Assembly (NCBI RefSeq): GCF_963667135.1
Contig: NZ_OY762974.1
Span: forward strand, 2,728,001 to 2,792,000
Reading direction: 5' to 3'
DNA length: 64,000 bases
From: an uncultured Macellibacteroides sp.
GTDB lineage: Bacteria > Bacteroidota > Bacteroidia > Bacteroidales > Tannerellaceae
Shown here: positions 1-9,565 of the stretch, in pieces
Layout of the letters: every line of letters starts with the position of its first letter
Position numbering within the stretch: position 1 is the first letter of the stretch
Notes under the pieces: model-generated
Database searches by the model: none
What the model was told of the DNA's origin: nothing
What the model saw: only the letters and a program-made list of their open reading frames with translations
Translations under genes and position numbers: made by a program

Positions 1-2
1 AG

Positions 3-509
3 AAAAACCGGATTATTTTGATCCGTAAAGAGAGCAAGACTTCCGGTATGCAATTCCGTTCTTTGCTGAATGGTGTACTGGTACAGGATAAAGACCTGAG
101 CATTCAGACAGCCGCCGATCTTGAACCGATAACAGACAAACAGCCTTCTGCTTCTGAAGTGGAAGATTTGTTGTTTGCCAACAAGCTGGTTAAGAACAGC
201 AAGTCGAATGCGATCACCCTGGTTAAAAACAAACAGTTGTGTGCAAGCGGTATTGGGCAGACTTCCCGCGTTGACTCACTGAGACAGGCTATCGAAAAAG
301 CCGCAAGCTTTGGTTTTGATCTTAAGGGTGCTGTTATGGCTTCCGATGCTTTCTTCCCGTTCCCCGATTGTGTGGAGATTGCCGATCAGGCTGGTATTAC
401 CGCGGTGGTACAGCCGGGCGGTTCAATTAACGACAAATTGTCGGTAGCCTACTGCAACGAGCATGGTGTGGCTATGGTTAAAACGGGTGTTCGTCACTTT
501 AAACATTAA
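3..509 (+). CDS. purH: PurH, C-terminal part (AICAR transformylase / IMP cyclohydrolase), 5' truncated by window
   Basis: This is the 3' end of the bifunctional enzyme that makes the last two steps to IMP in cytosolic purine synthesis. The reading frame is open from the first bases of the window, so the N-terminal cyclohydrolase part lies outside. What is visible belongs to the formyltransferase domain: the KNSKSNAI segment holding the active-site lysine, GIGQTSRVDS, SDAFFPFPD and QPGGSIND near the C-terminus. The stop is 21 bp before mreB, a tight spacing that suggests co-transcription. The family assignment is secure; only the completeness of the upstream part is unknown. Confidence 0.95.
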   Translation, partial: KNRIILIRKESKTSGMQFRSLLNGVLVQDKDLSIQTAADLEPITDKQPSASEVEDLLFANKLVKNSKSNAITLVKNKQLCASGIGQTSRVDSLRQAIEKAASFGFDLKGAVMASDAFFPFPDCVEIADQAGITAVVQPGGSINDKLSVAYCNEHGVAMVKTGVRHFKH

Positions 510-530
510 TGTTTTAAATTTACAGAAACA

Positions 531-1550
531 ATGGGATTATTTTCTTTCACACAAGAGATAGCAATGGACCTTGGAACGGCCAACACAATCATTATCTATA
601 ATGGTAAGATTGTTGTGGACGAACCTTCTGTGGTTGCACTTGACCGCCGTACCGACAAGGTACTTGCTGTTGGAGAAAAAGCACGCCAGATGCATGGAAA
701 GACGCACGAGAATATTCGTACGATCCGTCCGTTGCGCGATGGTGTGATTGCCGACTTCTACGCGGCAGAGCAAATGATACGTGGGATGATTAAAATGATT
801 AACCCCAAAAGCCGTTGGTTTACTCCTTCGCTTCGTATGGTGGTTTGTATTCCTTCCGGTAGTACGGAAGTGGAATTGCGTGCCGTTCGCGACTCGGCCG
901 AGCATGCAGGTGGCCGCGATGTATATATGATTTATGAACCTATGGCTGCTGCTATCGGTATTGGTATCGATGTGGAAGCTCCGGAAGGTAATATGATTGT
1001 TGATATAGGTGGTGGTACTACCGAAATCGCTGTTATTTCGCTGGGTGGTATTGTTTCCAATAAATCGATCCGTATTGCCGGCGACGACCTTACGGCTGAT
1101 ATCATGGAATACATGCGTCGCCAGCACAACGTGAAGGTGGGCGAACGTACGGCCGAAATGATTAAGATAAATGTGGGTTCTTCGCTTACTTCGCTCGAGA
1201 ATCCGCCCGAAGATTATATTGTTCATGGTCCGAACCAGATGACGGCTCTTCCTATGGAAGTTCCGGTTTCTTATCAGGAAATTGCTCACTGTCTGGAGAA
1301 ATCGATCTCCAAGATGGAAGCGGCTATTCTGAGTGCGTTGGAACAGACTCCGCCCGAATTGTATGCCGATATTGTGCATAACGGTATTTACCTTGCAGGT
1401 GGTGGCGCTCTTATGCGCGGCCTGGACAAACGCCTTACTGATAAGATTGGTATTCCGTTCCATGTGGCCGAAGATCCGTTGCATGCAGTCGCGAAAGGGA
1501 CCGGGGTGGCGTTGAAGAATATTGATAAGTTTAATTTCCTTATCCGATAA
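531..1550 (+). CDS. mreB: MreB, actin-like rod-shape protein
   Basis: MreB forms membrane-associated filaments that direct lateral peptidoglycan synthesis in rod-shaped cells. The 339-residue length is normal. The actin-fold nucleotide motifs are visible: DLGTANTI near residue 14 (phosphate 1), DIGGGTTEIAV near residue 157 (phosphate 2) and LAGGGALMRG near residue 288 (adenosine motif). The start is the first ATG, shortly after purH. It leads the operon mreB-mreC-mreD-mrdA-rodA, with a GC-rich hairpin between it and mreC that may lower downstream expression. Confidence 0.97.
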   Translation: MGLFSFTQEIAMDLGTANTIIIYNGKIVVDEPSVVALDRRTDKVLAVGEKARQMHGKTHENIRTIRPLRDGVIADFYAAEQMIRGMIKMINPKSRWFTPSLRMVVCIPSGSTEVELRAVRDSAEHAGGRDVYMIYEPMAAAIGIGIDVEAPEGNMIVDIGGGTTEIAVISLGGIVSNKSIRIAGDDLTADIMEYMRRQHNVKVGERTAEMIKINVGSSLTSLENPPEDYIVHGPNQMTALPMEVPVSYQEIAHCLEKSISKMEAAILSALEQTPPELYADIVHNGIYLAGGGALMRGLDKRLTDKIGIPFHVAEDPLHAVAKGTGVALKNIDKFNFLIR

Positions 1551-1555
1551 TAAGT

Positions 1556-1590
1556 AATCCCCCGGGCGAAAGTCCGGGGATTCTTTTAAA
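1556..1590 (+). terminator. Hairpin between mreB and mreC (terminator or attenuator)
   Basis: A C-run and a G-run pair around a short GAAAGT-type loop, followed by TTCTTTT. It sits six bases after the mreB stop, while mreC follows on the same strand with no obvious promoter. Partial termination, making MreB more abundant than MreC and MreD, is the likely role (inference). Confidence 0.6.
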
Positions 1591-1598
1591 TTTTAACT

Positions 1599-2453
1599 AT
1601 GCGGAAACTGCTCGATTTCCTGATTAGAAAAAGACATTGGTTTTTATTTCTTTTACTGGAGATTGTATCGCTCGTATTGGTATATCGCAGCAATGCCTAT
1701 CAGCGTAATATAATCTTTAGTTCCGGTAATGTGGTTACCGGAAAGGTGGCCTCGGTGACCGGAGCTGTAAATACTTACCTTAACCTTCGGGAGATAAATA
1801 AAGACTTGATGGAACGGAACGGATTGCTGGAAATGGAATTGCTCCGTCTGCAAGACGAGATGGATGCCATGCTGGCTGATACGGTCGCCTTTCGTGGATT
1901 TACGCCGGATTCGACCGAACAGTTTGAATATGAGTTTATGCAGGCCGAAGTAGTTGGCAACAGTGTTTCTTCGCTGTCTAATTATATTACCATCAATAAA
2001 GGGAAGGCCGATGGTATAGCTCCGGATATGGGTGTGGTATCCTCGAAGGGGGTGGTTGGTATTATTTCTATGGTGAGCGAGCATTTCTCGGTTATTCTTC
2101 CGGTACTTAATCCTAAGTTTCGTTTAAGTTGTAAGGTGTTAAGAAGCAATAACTTCGGGTCCCTTACGTGGGACGGCCGTAATTCCAAAATTGCCAACCT
2201 TGAAGAACTTCCCAAGCATGTGGTGTTTCACAAGGGTGATACGATTGTAACTAGCGGCTATTCCGCAATTTTCCCTTCGGGTATACGGGTGGGAACAATT
2301 TCGGCTCATAAAAAACAACGCGACGATAATTTTTATACGCTGCAAGTATTGCTGGATACCGATTTTAGTTCGTTACAGCATGTGCGGATTATAAAAAATT
2401 ACAAGCAGAAAGAACAATTACAAGTAGAACAAGAGGCGAAACGAAATGATTAA
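1599..2453 (+). CDS. mreC: MreC, rod-shape-determining protein
   Basis: MreC is a bitopic inner-membrane protein linking MreB filaments to the periplasmic elongation machinery. The 284 residues show a basic N-terminus, one membrane segment (about 14-30), a coiled coil (about 60-95, after the NLREINKDL stretch) and the periplasmic beta domain with a GMGVVSSKGVVG-like turn around residue 145. The C-terminal tail is charged and Gln/Glu-rich. Its end overlaps the mreD start by 8 bp, which implies translational coupling. Confidence 0.95.
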   Translation: MRKLLDFLIRKRHWFLFLLLEIVSLVLVYRSNAYQRNIIFSSGNVVTGKVASVTGAVNTYLNLREINKDLMERNGLLEMELLRLQDEMDAMLADTVAFRGFTPDSTEQFEYEFMQAEVVGNSVSSLSNYITINKGKADGIAPDMGVVSSKGVVGIISMVSEHFSVILPVLNPKFRLSCKVLRSNNFGSLTWDGRNSKIANLEELPKHVVFHKGDTIVTSGYSAIFPSGIRVGTISAHKKQRDDNFYTLQVLLDTDFSSLQHVRIIKNYKQKEQLQVEQEAKRND

Positions 2454-2964
2454 CAATATACTGAGAGGTACGTTTTATTTTGTTGTGTTTGCGTTGATTC
2501 AGATTTTTGTGCTGAATAACATTCACTTCCTGCGTATTGCAACGCCGTTCCTGTATCTTTACTTTATTCTTAAACTTCCTGTGGGTGCTTCGAAAACCCA
2601 GGTTGTTTTCTTTTCCTTTCTCATGGGAATGGTGATCGATTTGTTTGCAAATACTCCGGGAATGCATGCGGCAGCATCTACTCTTGCCGGTATCCTTCGC
2701 GGACCAATAATAAATATCCTGATGGGTAACGAGCTGCCCGAAGGACTTTTTCCTTCCTTTAAGACTTTCGGTCATGGAGGGTTTTTCAGGTATACTTTGC
2801 TGATTACGGCACTTCATCATGTTGCCTTATTCAGCATCGAATCGCTTACTTTTTTTGATCCGTTATTTCTGCTGTTACGTATTGGCGCCAGTATCACGTT
2901 AACTGTAATGGTTATTTTTATAGTAGAAGCTTTCAATCTGGAATCTTATAAAATCGATGTTTAA
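2446..2964 (+). CDS. mreD: MreD, rod-shape-determining membrane protein
   Basis: A 172-residue polytopic membrane protein with about five hydrophobic segments and few charged residues. It has low sequence identity to E. coli MreD, as is usual in Bacteroidetes, and is assigned by topology, size and position between mreC and the PBP2 gene. It overlaps both neighbours by 8 bp. MreD works with MreC in the elongasome at the inner membrane. Confidence 0.9.
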   Translation: MINNILRGTFYFVVFALIQIFVLNNIHFLRIATPFLYLYFILKLPVGASKTQVVFFSFLMGMVIDLFANTPGMHAAASTLAGILRGPIINILMGNELPEGLFPSFKTFGHGGFFRYTLLITALHHVALFSIESLTFFDPLFLLLRIGASITLTVMVIFIVEAFNLESYKIDV

Positions 2965-4810
2965 CTCTAGCTATGATAAGGAAAACAGGCAATATGTAAT
3001 TGGCGGGGCTGTGATCTTGCTGGTTGTCATTTTTATTGCCAGACTTTTCTATCTGCAGGTGGTGGAAAGCGATTATAAAGCTTGGGCAGATAGTAATGCT
3101 TTTCTGAAGAAAACGCTTTATCCTTCGCGGGGTATGATGTACGACCGGAACGGAAAGTTGCTTGTGTATAACCAGCCTGCTTATGATGTGATGCTGATTA
3201 TGCGAGAGATCCAGCCTTTCGATACAACCGACTTATGTAATATTCTGGGAATAACCAAGGTTCAGTTCGTAAAACGGATGACTGATATTAAAAATCCACG
3301 CATTAATCCGGGGTATTCCTCTTATGTCCCTCAGGTGTTTATGAATCAGTTGTCGGCACAGGAGTATGGGGTATTGCAGGAAAAATTATATAAATTTCCG
3401 GGATTCTATATTCAGAACAGAACAATCCGTCAGTACCAGTATCCTTATGCGGCACACGTATTGGGAAACATTGGCGAGGTTAACATGCGCGATCTGGAAA
3501 AAGATCCCTACTACGTGACGGGCGATTATTCCGGCCGCACCGGGGTGGAGAAGTACTATGAACAGATTCTGCGCGGAGAAAAGGGGGTGGAAATATTGCT
3601 TCGTGATGCGCATGGACGTATTAAGGGCCGTTACGAAGGTGGTAAACATGATGTGGTACCTCAATCGGGAAAGAATCTAACGCTTTCCGTGGATATGGAT
3701 TTGCAGGCTTACGGCGAGAAACTGATGCAGAACAAACTGGGTGGTATTGTAATGATTGAACCGGAGACTGGCGAGGTGTTGTGTATGGTATCTGCTCCAA
3801 CTTTCGATCCTTCTATATTGGTGGGTCGTTTGAGGGGCAAGAATCACCAGCTCCTCGAAAAAGATCCGAACAAACCGTTGTTCGACCGTCCCATTATGGC
3901 TTATTATCCTCCCGGTTCTACGTTTAAACCTGTTCAGGGGCTTGTGTTTTTACAGGAGGGTATAATTTCGCCGAACACTATGTATACCTGTAACCATGGT
4001 TATCCTTTACGAGGAGGTAAACCGGCCTGCCACGGTCATGCTTCGCCACTTAACCTGATAGCTGCTTTGGCTACGTCTTGTAATGCTTATTTTTGTTGGG
4101 GATTGCATGATATGTTGGATAGCCGGCGCCGTTATCCCAGTGTGCAGGAGGCTTTCGAAGTGTGGAAGAATCACGTGGTATCGATGGGTTACGGATATAA
4201 ACTTGGGATAGACTTACCGGGCGAAAAGCGCGGTTATATTCCGAACAGCAAGGTATACGATAAGATTTACAGGAAGCGCTGGAATTCGAGTACCATTATT
4301 TCTACGGCAATCGGCCAGGGTGAAATAACTTCTACTCCGTTGCAGATTGCTAATTTGGCAGCAACTATTGCGAACAGGGGTTTTTTTGTTACGCCTCATG
4401 TGGTAAAGAAGATTCAGGATATGCCTTTGGATACATTATATAGCAAGAAGCGGCGTACATCGATTGACACTCATTATTACGAATATATAGTGGAAGGGAT
4501 GGCCAACGCTGTAACTGGCGGTACTTGCCGGGGTACATATATGCCGGATATTGAGGTGTGCGGTAAAACGGGTACGGCCGAAAATCCACATGGTAAGGAT
4601 CACTCTATCTTTATGGGTTTTGCCCCAAAAAAAAATCCAAAGATTGCGATTGCCGTATTTATCGAAAATGCCGGTTTTGGAGCAGAATATGCGGTGCCTA
4701 TTGGCAAGCTGATGATAGAGAAATATTTGCGTGGAGAAATTCCGGAATCAAGCAAGAGTACGGAGGATTTTATTGTTAATTCTGTAGTAATGCCGGGAAA
4801 TGCCTTATAG
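2957..4810 (+). CDS. mrdA: Penicillin-binding protein 2, elongasome transpeptidase
   Basis: This peptidoglycan DD-transpeptidase acts with RodA in cell elongation. It has one N-terminal membrane anchor (about residues 15-35), a PBP dimerisation region with the RGMMYDRNG motif near residue 57, and a C-terminal transpeptidase domain. The active-site motifs are present: STFK with Ser321, a SCN triad motif near residue 375, and KTGTAE near residue 535. The 617 residues match the family. It overlaps mreD and rodA by about 8-11 bp within a tightly coupled operon. Confidence 0.96.
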   Translation: MFNSSYDKENRQYVIGGAVILLVVIFIARLFYLQVVESDYKAWADSNAFLKKTLYPSRGMMYDRNGKLLVYNQPAYDVMLIMREIQPFDTTDLCNILGITKVQFVKRMTDIKNPRINPGYSSYVPQVFMNQLSAQEYGVLQEKLYKFPGFYIQNRTIRQYQYPYAAHVLGNIGEVNMRDLEKDPYYVTGDYSGRTGVEKYYEQILRGEKGVEILLRDAHGRIKGRYEGGKHDVVPQSGKNLTLSVDMDLQAYGEKLMQNKLGGIVMIEPETGEVLCMVSAPTFDPSILVGRLRGKNHQLLEKDPNKPLFDRPIMAYYPPGSTFKPVQGLVFLQEGIISPNTMYTCNHGYPLRGGKPACHGHASPLNLIAALATSCNAYFCWGLHDMLDSRRRYPSVQEAFEVWKNHVVSMGYGYKLGIDLPGEKRGYIPNSKVYDKIYRKRWNSSTIISTAIGQGEITSTPLQIANLAATIANRGFFVTPHVVKKIQDMPLDTLYSKKRRTSIDTHYYEYIVEGMANAVTGGTCRGTYMPDIEVCGKTGTAENPHGKDHSIFMGFAPKKNPKIAIAVFIENAGFGAEYAVPIGKLMIEKYLRGEIPESSKSTEDFIVNSVVMPGNAL

Positions 4811-6248
4811 AAAGATAGATACATGGAAGTCGGTCGACTGGTTTACTATAGTCATATACGTCCTCATGATTATTGGTGGATGGATTAGTATATGTGGTGC
4901 CAGCTATGACTTTGATAATACGGGATTGTTCAGTATAGACGGTCGTCCGGGGTCGCAGTTATTGTGGGCAGGACTTTCGTTCGGTCTTATTTTTGTTATT
5001 CTGATGCTGGAGAGCGATTTCTTCGACATTTATGCCTATGCTTTTTATCTGGGAATGATTCTTTTGCTTATTGCTACGATCTTTTTGGCTCCCGATATTA
5101 AAGGTTCACGCTCATGGCTTGTATTGGGGCCTATTCGTTTGCAGCCCGCCGAATTTGCCAAATTTGCCACAGCACTTGCTGTTGCAAGGTTTATGAGCTC
5201 CTATGGGTTTAAGCTTACTACGGCTAGGAATTTTGCTATCACCCTTGGACTTATTTTTCTGCCAATGGTATTAATCCTGATGCAAAAGGAAACTGGTTCT
5301 GCATTGGTTTATCTGGCTTTCTTCCTTGTGTTGTATAGGGAGGGTATGTCTGGTTATATATTGCTTACCGGTGTTTCTGCTGTTGTTTTCTTTGTTACCT
5401 CGATGAAGTATTCGGACGTGCTTTGGGGTATTACTCCTTTGGGTGAGTTTCTTGTCTTTTTGATGGTACTGCTTATTTGTCCCATCATGGTTAAAGTGCT
5501 GCGACGGGATTCGCTGGTGGTTCGGGTTATACTGATAACTGTTTCTTCTGCTTTTTTGATTGGGTATCTGCTTACCTTCTTTATTCCCGTTAATTTCCTT
5601 TGGATTGCGGTAGGATTGTTTGTGGCACTGGTCCTTTATCTTATTTATCTATCTGTGCGAAATTGGGTACGTCATTATGCGCTGATTGCATTATTTGCTG
5701 TTGGGTCTATAGGATTTTTGTATTCGGTGGATTATGTGTTTGATGAAATTATGGAGCCTCACCAGCAGATTCGTATCAAAGTTTCTCTGGGACTGGAAGA
5801 TGATCCGAGCGGGGCAGGATATAACGTAAATCAGTCGAAGATTGCCATTGGTTCCGGCGGACTTACAGGTAAGGGATTCCTTAATGGAACGCAGACAAAA
5901 TTAAAGTATGTACCCGAACAGGATACCGATTTTATTTTTTGTACGGTAGGAGAGGAGCAAGGCTTTATAGGGTCTGCTATTGTAGTACTCTTGTTTGGAT
6001 TTTTTATTCTGCGTCTTATTACATTGGCAGAAAGGCAGCATGGTACATTTCAGCGTGTTTACGGGTATAGCGTAGCCGCCATCTTTTTCTTTCATGTGGC
6101 GATTAATATAGGAATGGTAACAGGACTTACTCCGGTTATTGGAATACCGTTACCATTCTTTAGCTATGGAGGATCCTCGCTGTGGGGATTTACCATTTTG
6201 TTGTTTATCTTTCTGCGGATGGATGCTGCCCGTAATGAACGGCTGTAG
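4800..6248 (+). CDS. rodA: RodA, SEDS-family peptidoglycan glycosyltransferase
   Basis: RodA polymerises lipid II for the elongasome and partners PBP2 in the inner membrane. The 482 residues contain about ten or more membrane segments. SEDS hallmarks include QPAEFAKFA near residue 117, a periplasmic loop around 340-390 and the C-terminal PFFSYGGSSL signature. The ATG lies inside the end of mrdA (11-bp overlap), which fits coupling. It is somewhat longer than E. coli RodA (about 370) because of an extra membrane stretch in the middle, common in Bacteroidetes. Confidence 0.95.
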   Translation: MPYRKIDTWKSVDWFTIVIYVLMIIGGWISICGASYDFDNTGLFSIDGRPGSQLLWAGLSFGLIFVILMLESDFFDIYAYAFYLGMILLLIATIFLAPDIKGSRSWLVLGPIRLQPAEFAKFATALAVARFMSSYGFKLTTARNFAITLGLIFLPMVLILMQKETGSALVYLAFFLVLYREGMSGYILLTGVSAVVFFVTSMKYSDVLWGITPLGEFLVFLMVLLICPIMVKVLRRDSLVVRVILITVSSAFLIGYLLTFFIPVNFLWIAVGLFVALVLYLIYLSVRNWVRHYALIALFAVGSIGFLYSVDYVFDEIMEPHQQIRIKVSLGLEDDPSGAGYNVNQSKIAIGSGGLTGKGFLNGTQTKLKYVPEQDTDFIFCTVGEEQGFIGSAIVVLLFGFFILRLITLAERQHGTFQRVYGYSVAAIFFFHVAINIGMVTGLTPVIGIPLPFFSYGGSSLWGFTILLFIFLRMDAARNERL

Positions 6249-6250
6249 TT

Positions 6251-6751
6251 TTATCTGGACTGTACTACCCGTATTCCGATTTCCTGAATTCCCGGAAGTG
6301 AGTCGTTTCGCATTCCCTGTCTTACACTAAACGTATACTGACCTGTATGGGGGAAGGTAAACTTTTTCCTTACGGGAAAACTTGATTGGAAAAGGGATAT
6401 GCCTTTCCCGTGCCATTTTCCGTAATCGTCTGCAAGCATGCATTCTATTGTATCTCTTTTTAGCGGACCAATGGGTTGTTCTTCGCTGCAGAATACCCAT
6501 AAGTTTTGAAAAGGATACAGGTTGTTGTTCCTTATTTCGAGCGTTACATCGTAAGGCATGCTGATATCGGTTACCTGAAAAGAGAAATAATACTCTTTAT
6601 TCTTTTCCCATAATGCATTTTCGATGGGCTGGTACTGGTCGTACAAGGCTTCTTTTGTGCAGGAAAAGAATAAAGAGCTAAGCAGGCAAACAACAACAGT
6701 TCTAAACTTCAGGGTTCGGATTTGGTTTGTTTTCACTCTGATTATTGTCAT
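6251..6751 (-). CDS. gldH: GldH-like lipoprotein
   Basis: A 166-residue predicted lipoprotein. A basic N-terminus and hydrophobic stretch end in LFFSC, a lipobox with Cys near residue 31. The sequence matches the GldH family, first known from gliding motility in flavobacteria but conserved in non-gliding Bacteroidales with an unclear envelope role. It converges on rodA, with only 2 bp between the stops. The chosen ATG lies about 50 bp inside the end of ricT, an overlap that suggests the two are co-transcribed. The family call is good; the function in this host is not established. Confidence 0.85.
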   Translation of the reverse strand: MTIIRVKTNQIRTLKFRTVVVCLLSSLFFSCTKEALYDQYQPIENALWEKNKEYYFSFQVTDISMPYDVTLEIRNNNLYPFQNLWVFCSEEQPIGPLKRDTIECMLADDYGKWHGKGISLFQSSFPVRKKFTFPHTGQYTFSVRQGMRNDSLPGIQEIGIRVVQSR

Positions 6752-8225
6752 TGTTTCTTGGCTTATCGTTCATCCCTTTGGACCGTTGTCTGGATTTATG
6801 TCTGTTTCTGGATTTATTCCCTTCGCGCGGAATGGCATTATCCTTGTTGCTATTTTCCTTGTTTTCCGGGGAAACGTTTTCCTTGTTTGCATTATCATTG
6901 CTTGGACGGTTGGAATTTTCCCGGTTATCCCTTGGATTTCTTTTGTCTCTGTTTCTCTGAGCTTGTTCACGCGGAGGATTATTCCCTTTTTGTTGCGCGG
7001 AGTCGGGAGTTGTGATTACTTTTTTAATCGGTCCCTGTACTTCGCCACTTGCAGGAATTACTTTTTTAATCAATATAGGCACATCAACACTGGCAGAAAC
7101 CGCTGATTCTTCTCTTCCTCCGGGTTCGTTCGGACGTTGTTTCTTTTTCTTCTTTTTTACAGTATTATCGAAACGTGTAACGCTCTCCTGACCTAGAATA
7201 TCCTGTGCGTCTCTTTTGGGAGGCTGAGGCTTTGTATCGCCTTCGAGACTGATTGGTTTACTGCCTTTCTTGTTCAATCCGATTACTTCAAATGCTCTGT
7301 CGGCAGGAATAGTAACAAGGTTGGCTGCAAAAGATCTGTCGGTCGAATAGGTAATCTCTCTCTTGAATATATCAGTCTTGAAGTGGTAGTAATTGCTATC
7401 CTTAGTTTCCAGAACCATTTCCCTTGAAGGGAGTCTTTTCTGGGCTTCAACGTACGCATCCACTTCATAGTTGATACAACATTTTAGCTTGGCGCATTGT
7501 CCGGCCAGTTTCTGAGGATTCATGGAAATATCCTGATACCTTGCTGCTCCTGTTGCGACAGAGACAAAGTTTGTCATCCAGCTGGAGCAACAAAGTTCGC
7601 GTCCGCAAGGACCAATTCCTCCAATACGTCCGGCTTCCTGGCGGGCACCAATTTGCTTCATTTCAATACGTACTCTAAAGGCATCTGCCAGCACTTTGAT
7701 AAGTTGGCGGAAATCCACACGTTCGTCTGCGATATAGTAAAAGATGGCCTTGTTGCCGTCTCCCTGATACTCCACATCGCCGATCTTCATATTTAATCCC
7801 AGATCCGCTGCAATCTGACGTGCGCGAATCATGGTTGTATGTTCCTTGGCTTTTGCCTCTTCAAACTTCTCAACATCATTGGGTTTTGCTTTACGATATA
7901 CCCTTTTTACCTCTACTCCTTCGGTACGAACATTGTTTTTTTTCATTTGCAATAAAACAAGCTTACCTGTAAGGGTAACGGTGCCGATGTCGTGCCCGGG
8001 ACTAGCTTCCACAGCTATAAGGTCTCCCTTTTCCAACGGAATTTTTGTATTGTTAAGAAAATAGCCTTTTCGGGTATTTTTGAACTGAACTTCCACATAG
8101 TCTGTAGCGTTCTCCGCATCGGGAATATCGCATAACCAGTCGTATGTATTAAGCTTATTATCTTGTATTTTGCTGCACCCTTTTGAGTTCATGCAGCAAC
8201 CTCCTTTATTTAGTTTAAAATCCAT
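6702..8225 (-). CDS. ricT: RicT/PSP1-domain protein with long polar C-terminal tail
   Basis: A PSP1-domain protein related to RicT (YaaT), part of an Fe-S-containing complex affecting RNA processing in Firmicutes; its Bacteroidetes role is unknown. The conserved core spans about residues 25-290 and contains the cysteine clusters CGRELCCSSW and CAKLKCC, plus an N-terminal pair GGCC. The last 170 or so residues are a low-complexity Lys/Asn/Pro/Gly-rich tail, probably disordered. A -7-type TATTTTTG lies 30 bp upstream of the ATG. It overlaps gldH downstream. Confidence 0.85.
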   Translation of the reverse strand: MDFKLNKGGCCMNSKGCSKIQDNKLNTYDWLCDIPDAENATDYVEVQFKNTRKGYFLNNTKIPLEKGDLIAVEASPGHDIGTVTLTGKLVLLQMKKNNVRTEGVEVKRVYRKAKPNDVEKFEEAKAKEHTTMIRARQIAADLGLNMKIGDVEYQGDGNKAIFYYIADERVDFRQLIKVLADAFRVRIEMKQIGARQEAGRIGGIGPCGRELCCSSWMTNFVSVATGAARYQDISMNPQKLAGQCAKLKCCINYEVDAYVEAQKRLPSREMVLETKDSNYYHFKTDIFKREITYSTDRSFAANLVTIPADRAFEVIGLNKKGSKPISLEGDTKPQPPKRDAQDILGQESVTRFDNTVKKKKKKQRPNEPGGREESAVSASVDVPILIKKVIPASGEVQGPIKKVITTPDSAQQKGNNPPREQAQRNRDKRNPRDNRENSNRPSNDNANKENVSPENKENSNKDNAIPREGNKSRNRHKSRQRSKGMNDKPRNNDNNQSENKPNPNPEV

Positions 8226-8254
8226 TTTTATAGTATATAATATATGTAGTTATG

Positions 8255-8262
8255 CAAAAATA
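8255..8262 (-). promoter_or_regulatory. -7 element of ricT promoter
   Basis: TATTTTTG on the minus strand, matching TAnnTTTG, 30 bp before the ricT ATG. The -33 box is not clear. Confidence 0.5.
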
Positions 8263-8320
8263 GCTATTTATTCTTACACTTTTGTAAAAGGCTTAAAAAA
8301 AACGGGAGTGTTTTAAAAAA

Positions 8321-8364
8321 GAAAGGCTCTGAAACGGTTGAAACCGGTTTTCAGAGCCTTTTTG
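8321..8364 (-). terminator. Intrinsic terminator downstream of the PLP enzyme gene
   Basis: Inverted arms AAAGGCTCTGAAA and TTTCAGAGCCTTTTT around a short loop that itself holds the complementary GGTTGAAACC. It follows the gene ending at 8381 and precedes the ricT promoter. The arms are A/T-flanked on both sides, so it may work in both directions. Confidence 0.8.
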
Positions 8365-8380
8365 ATAAGAAGGAATCGAA

Positions 8381-9565
8381 TTAGATGATTCCGTATTTCT
8401 TGAATATTTTTTCTATAGCTTCCATTGCATAGTTCAGCTGTTCCTGTGTGTGTGTAGCCATCAAAGAGAAGCGGATAAGCGTATCTTGTGGTGCTACTGC
8501 TGGAGAAACTACCGGATTCACAAATATACCTGCATCAAATAGATCGCGTACTACCATGAATGTTTTATCATTATCACGGATATAAAGCGGAATAATTGGT
8601 GTTGATGTGTGACCAATTTCGCAACCCATGGCACGAAATCCTTCCAAAGCATAATTTGTAAGCTTCCAAAGGTGTTCGATGCGTTCCGGCTCGTTTAGCA
8701 TTATATCTAATGCAGCTCCTGCGGCAGCCGTGGCTGAAGGTGTGTTGCTGGCACTAAAAATATAAGAGCGGGAATTATGACGAAGGTAGTTGATTGTTTC
8801 TTTATCTGAAGCGATAAACCCACCAATAGATGCAAATGATTTACTGAAAGTACCCATGATCAGGTCAACATCCTCGGTAACACCAAAGTGATCGCAAGTA
8901 CCGCGACCTTGTTTGCCAAGAACACCGATACCGTGTGCTTCGTCTACCATCACGCTTGCATTGTATTTTTTTGCCAATGCTACGATTTCAGGTAATTTAG
9001 CAACATCACCTTCCATGCTGAATACGCCGTCAGTTACAATTAACTTGATTTTGTCGGGTTCGCATTTCTGAAGTTGTTTTTCCAACGAATCCATATCGTT
9101 GTGCTTGTACTTTAATTTTGTTGAGAATGACAAACGATGTCCTTCAATGATTGAAGCATGGTCTAATTCATCCCAAAGAATATAATCTTCACGTCCTGTA
9201 AGACAGGATACAACACCAAGATTAACCTGGAATCCTGTTGAGTAGATTATAGCTTCTTCTTTACCCACAAACTCAGCCAGTCTTTTTTCAAGCTGAATGT
9301 GTAAATCCAAAGTTCCGTTAAGGAATCTTGATCCGGCACAGCCTGTTCCATATTTTTTAATAGCTTCTATGGCAGCTTCCTTCACTTTTGGATGATTAGT
9401 TAATCCTAAGTACGCGTTTGAACCAAACATCAGGACTTTTTTCCCACTAATAACTACTTCAGTGTCTTGATCACTTTCAATCGTTCTGAAATAAGGGTAA
9501 ATTCCTGCAGCCATGGCTTTTTGCGGAATATCGTACTTTGCTAGTTTCTCTTGTAAAAGTTTCAT
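8381..9565 (-). CDS. spt: Alpha-oxoamine synthase, probable serine palmitoyltransferase
   Basis: A PLP enzyme of the KBL/BioF/SPT family, 394 residues. The lysine that binds PLP is in the GTFSKSFASIGG motif (Lys242), and the cofactor-ring aspartate is in VDEAHGIG. In Bacteroidales the conserved chromosomal member of this family condenses serine with acyl-CoA or acyl-ACP to start sphingolipid synthesis (established for the Bacteroides enzyme). Glycine C-acetyltransferase and 8-amino-7-oxononanoate synthase are close relatives and cannot be excluded by sequence alone. No biotin or threonine genes lie nearby, and a divergent lipid kinase supports the lipid role. The cytosolic location fits bacterial SPT. 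Confidence 0.8.
   Translation of the reverse strand: MKLLQEKLAKYDIPQKAMAAGIYPYFRTIESDQDTEVVISGKKVLMFGSNAYLGLTNHPKVKEAAIEAIKKYGTGCAGSRFLNGTLDLHIQLEKRLAEFVGKEEAIIYSTGFQVNLGVVSCLTGREDYILWDELDHASIIEGHRLSFSTKLKYKHNDMDSLEKQLQKCEPDKIKLIVTDGVFSMEGDVAKLPEIVALAKKYNASVMVDEAHGIGVLGKQGRGTCDHFGVTEDVDLIMGTFSKSFASIGGFIASDKETINYLRHNSRSYIFSASNTPSATAAAGAALDIMLNEPERIEHLWKLTNYALEGFRAMGCEIGHTSTPIIPLYIRDNDKTFMVVRDLFDAGIFVNPVVSPAVAPQDTLIRFSLMATHTQEQLNYAMEAIEKIFKKYGII

Noticed and set aside
537-1484. Long antisense open frame (315 codons) across mreB
   Set aside because: It mirrors codon use of mreB, is His/Asn/Arg-rich without domains and has no promoter or leader; it is a shadow of a conserved gene.
6624-7106. Rightward open frames across the 3' part of ricT and gldH
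   Set aside because: They are hydrophobic, low-complexity translations antisense to the Lys/Asn-rich RicT tail, and lack any recognisable domain.
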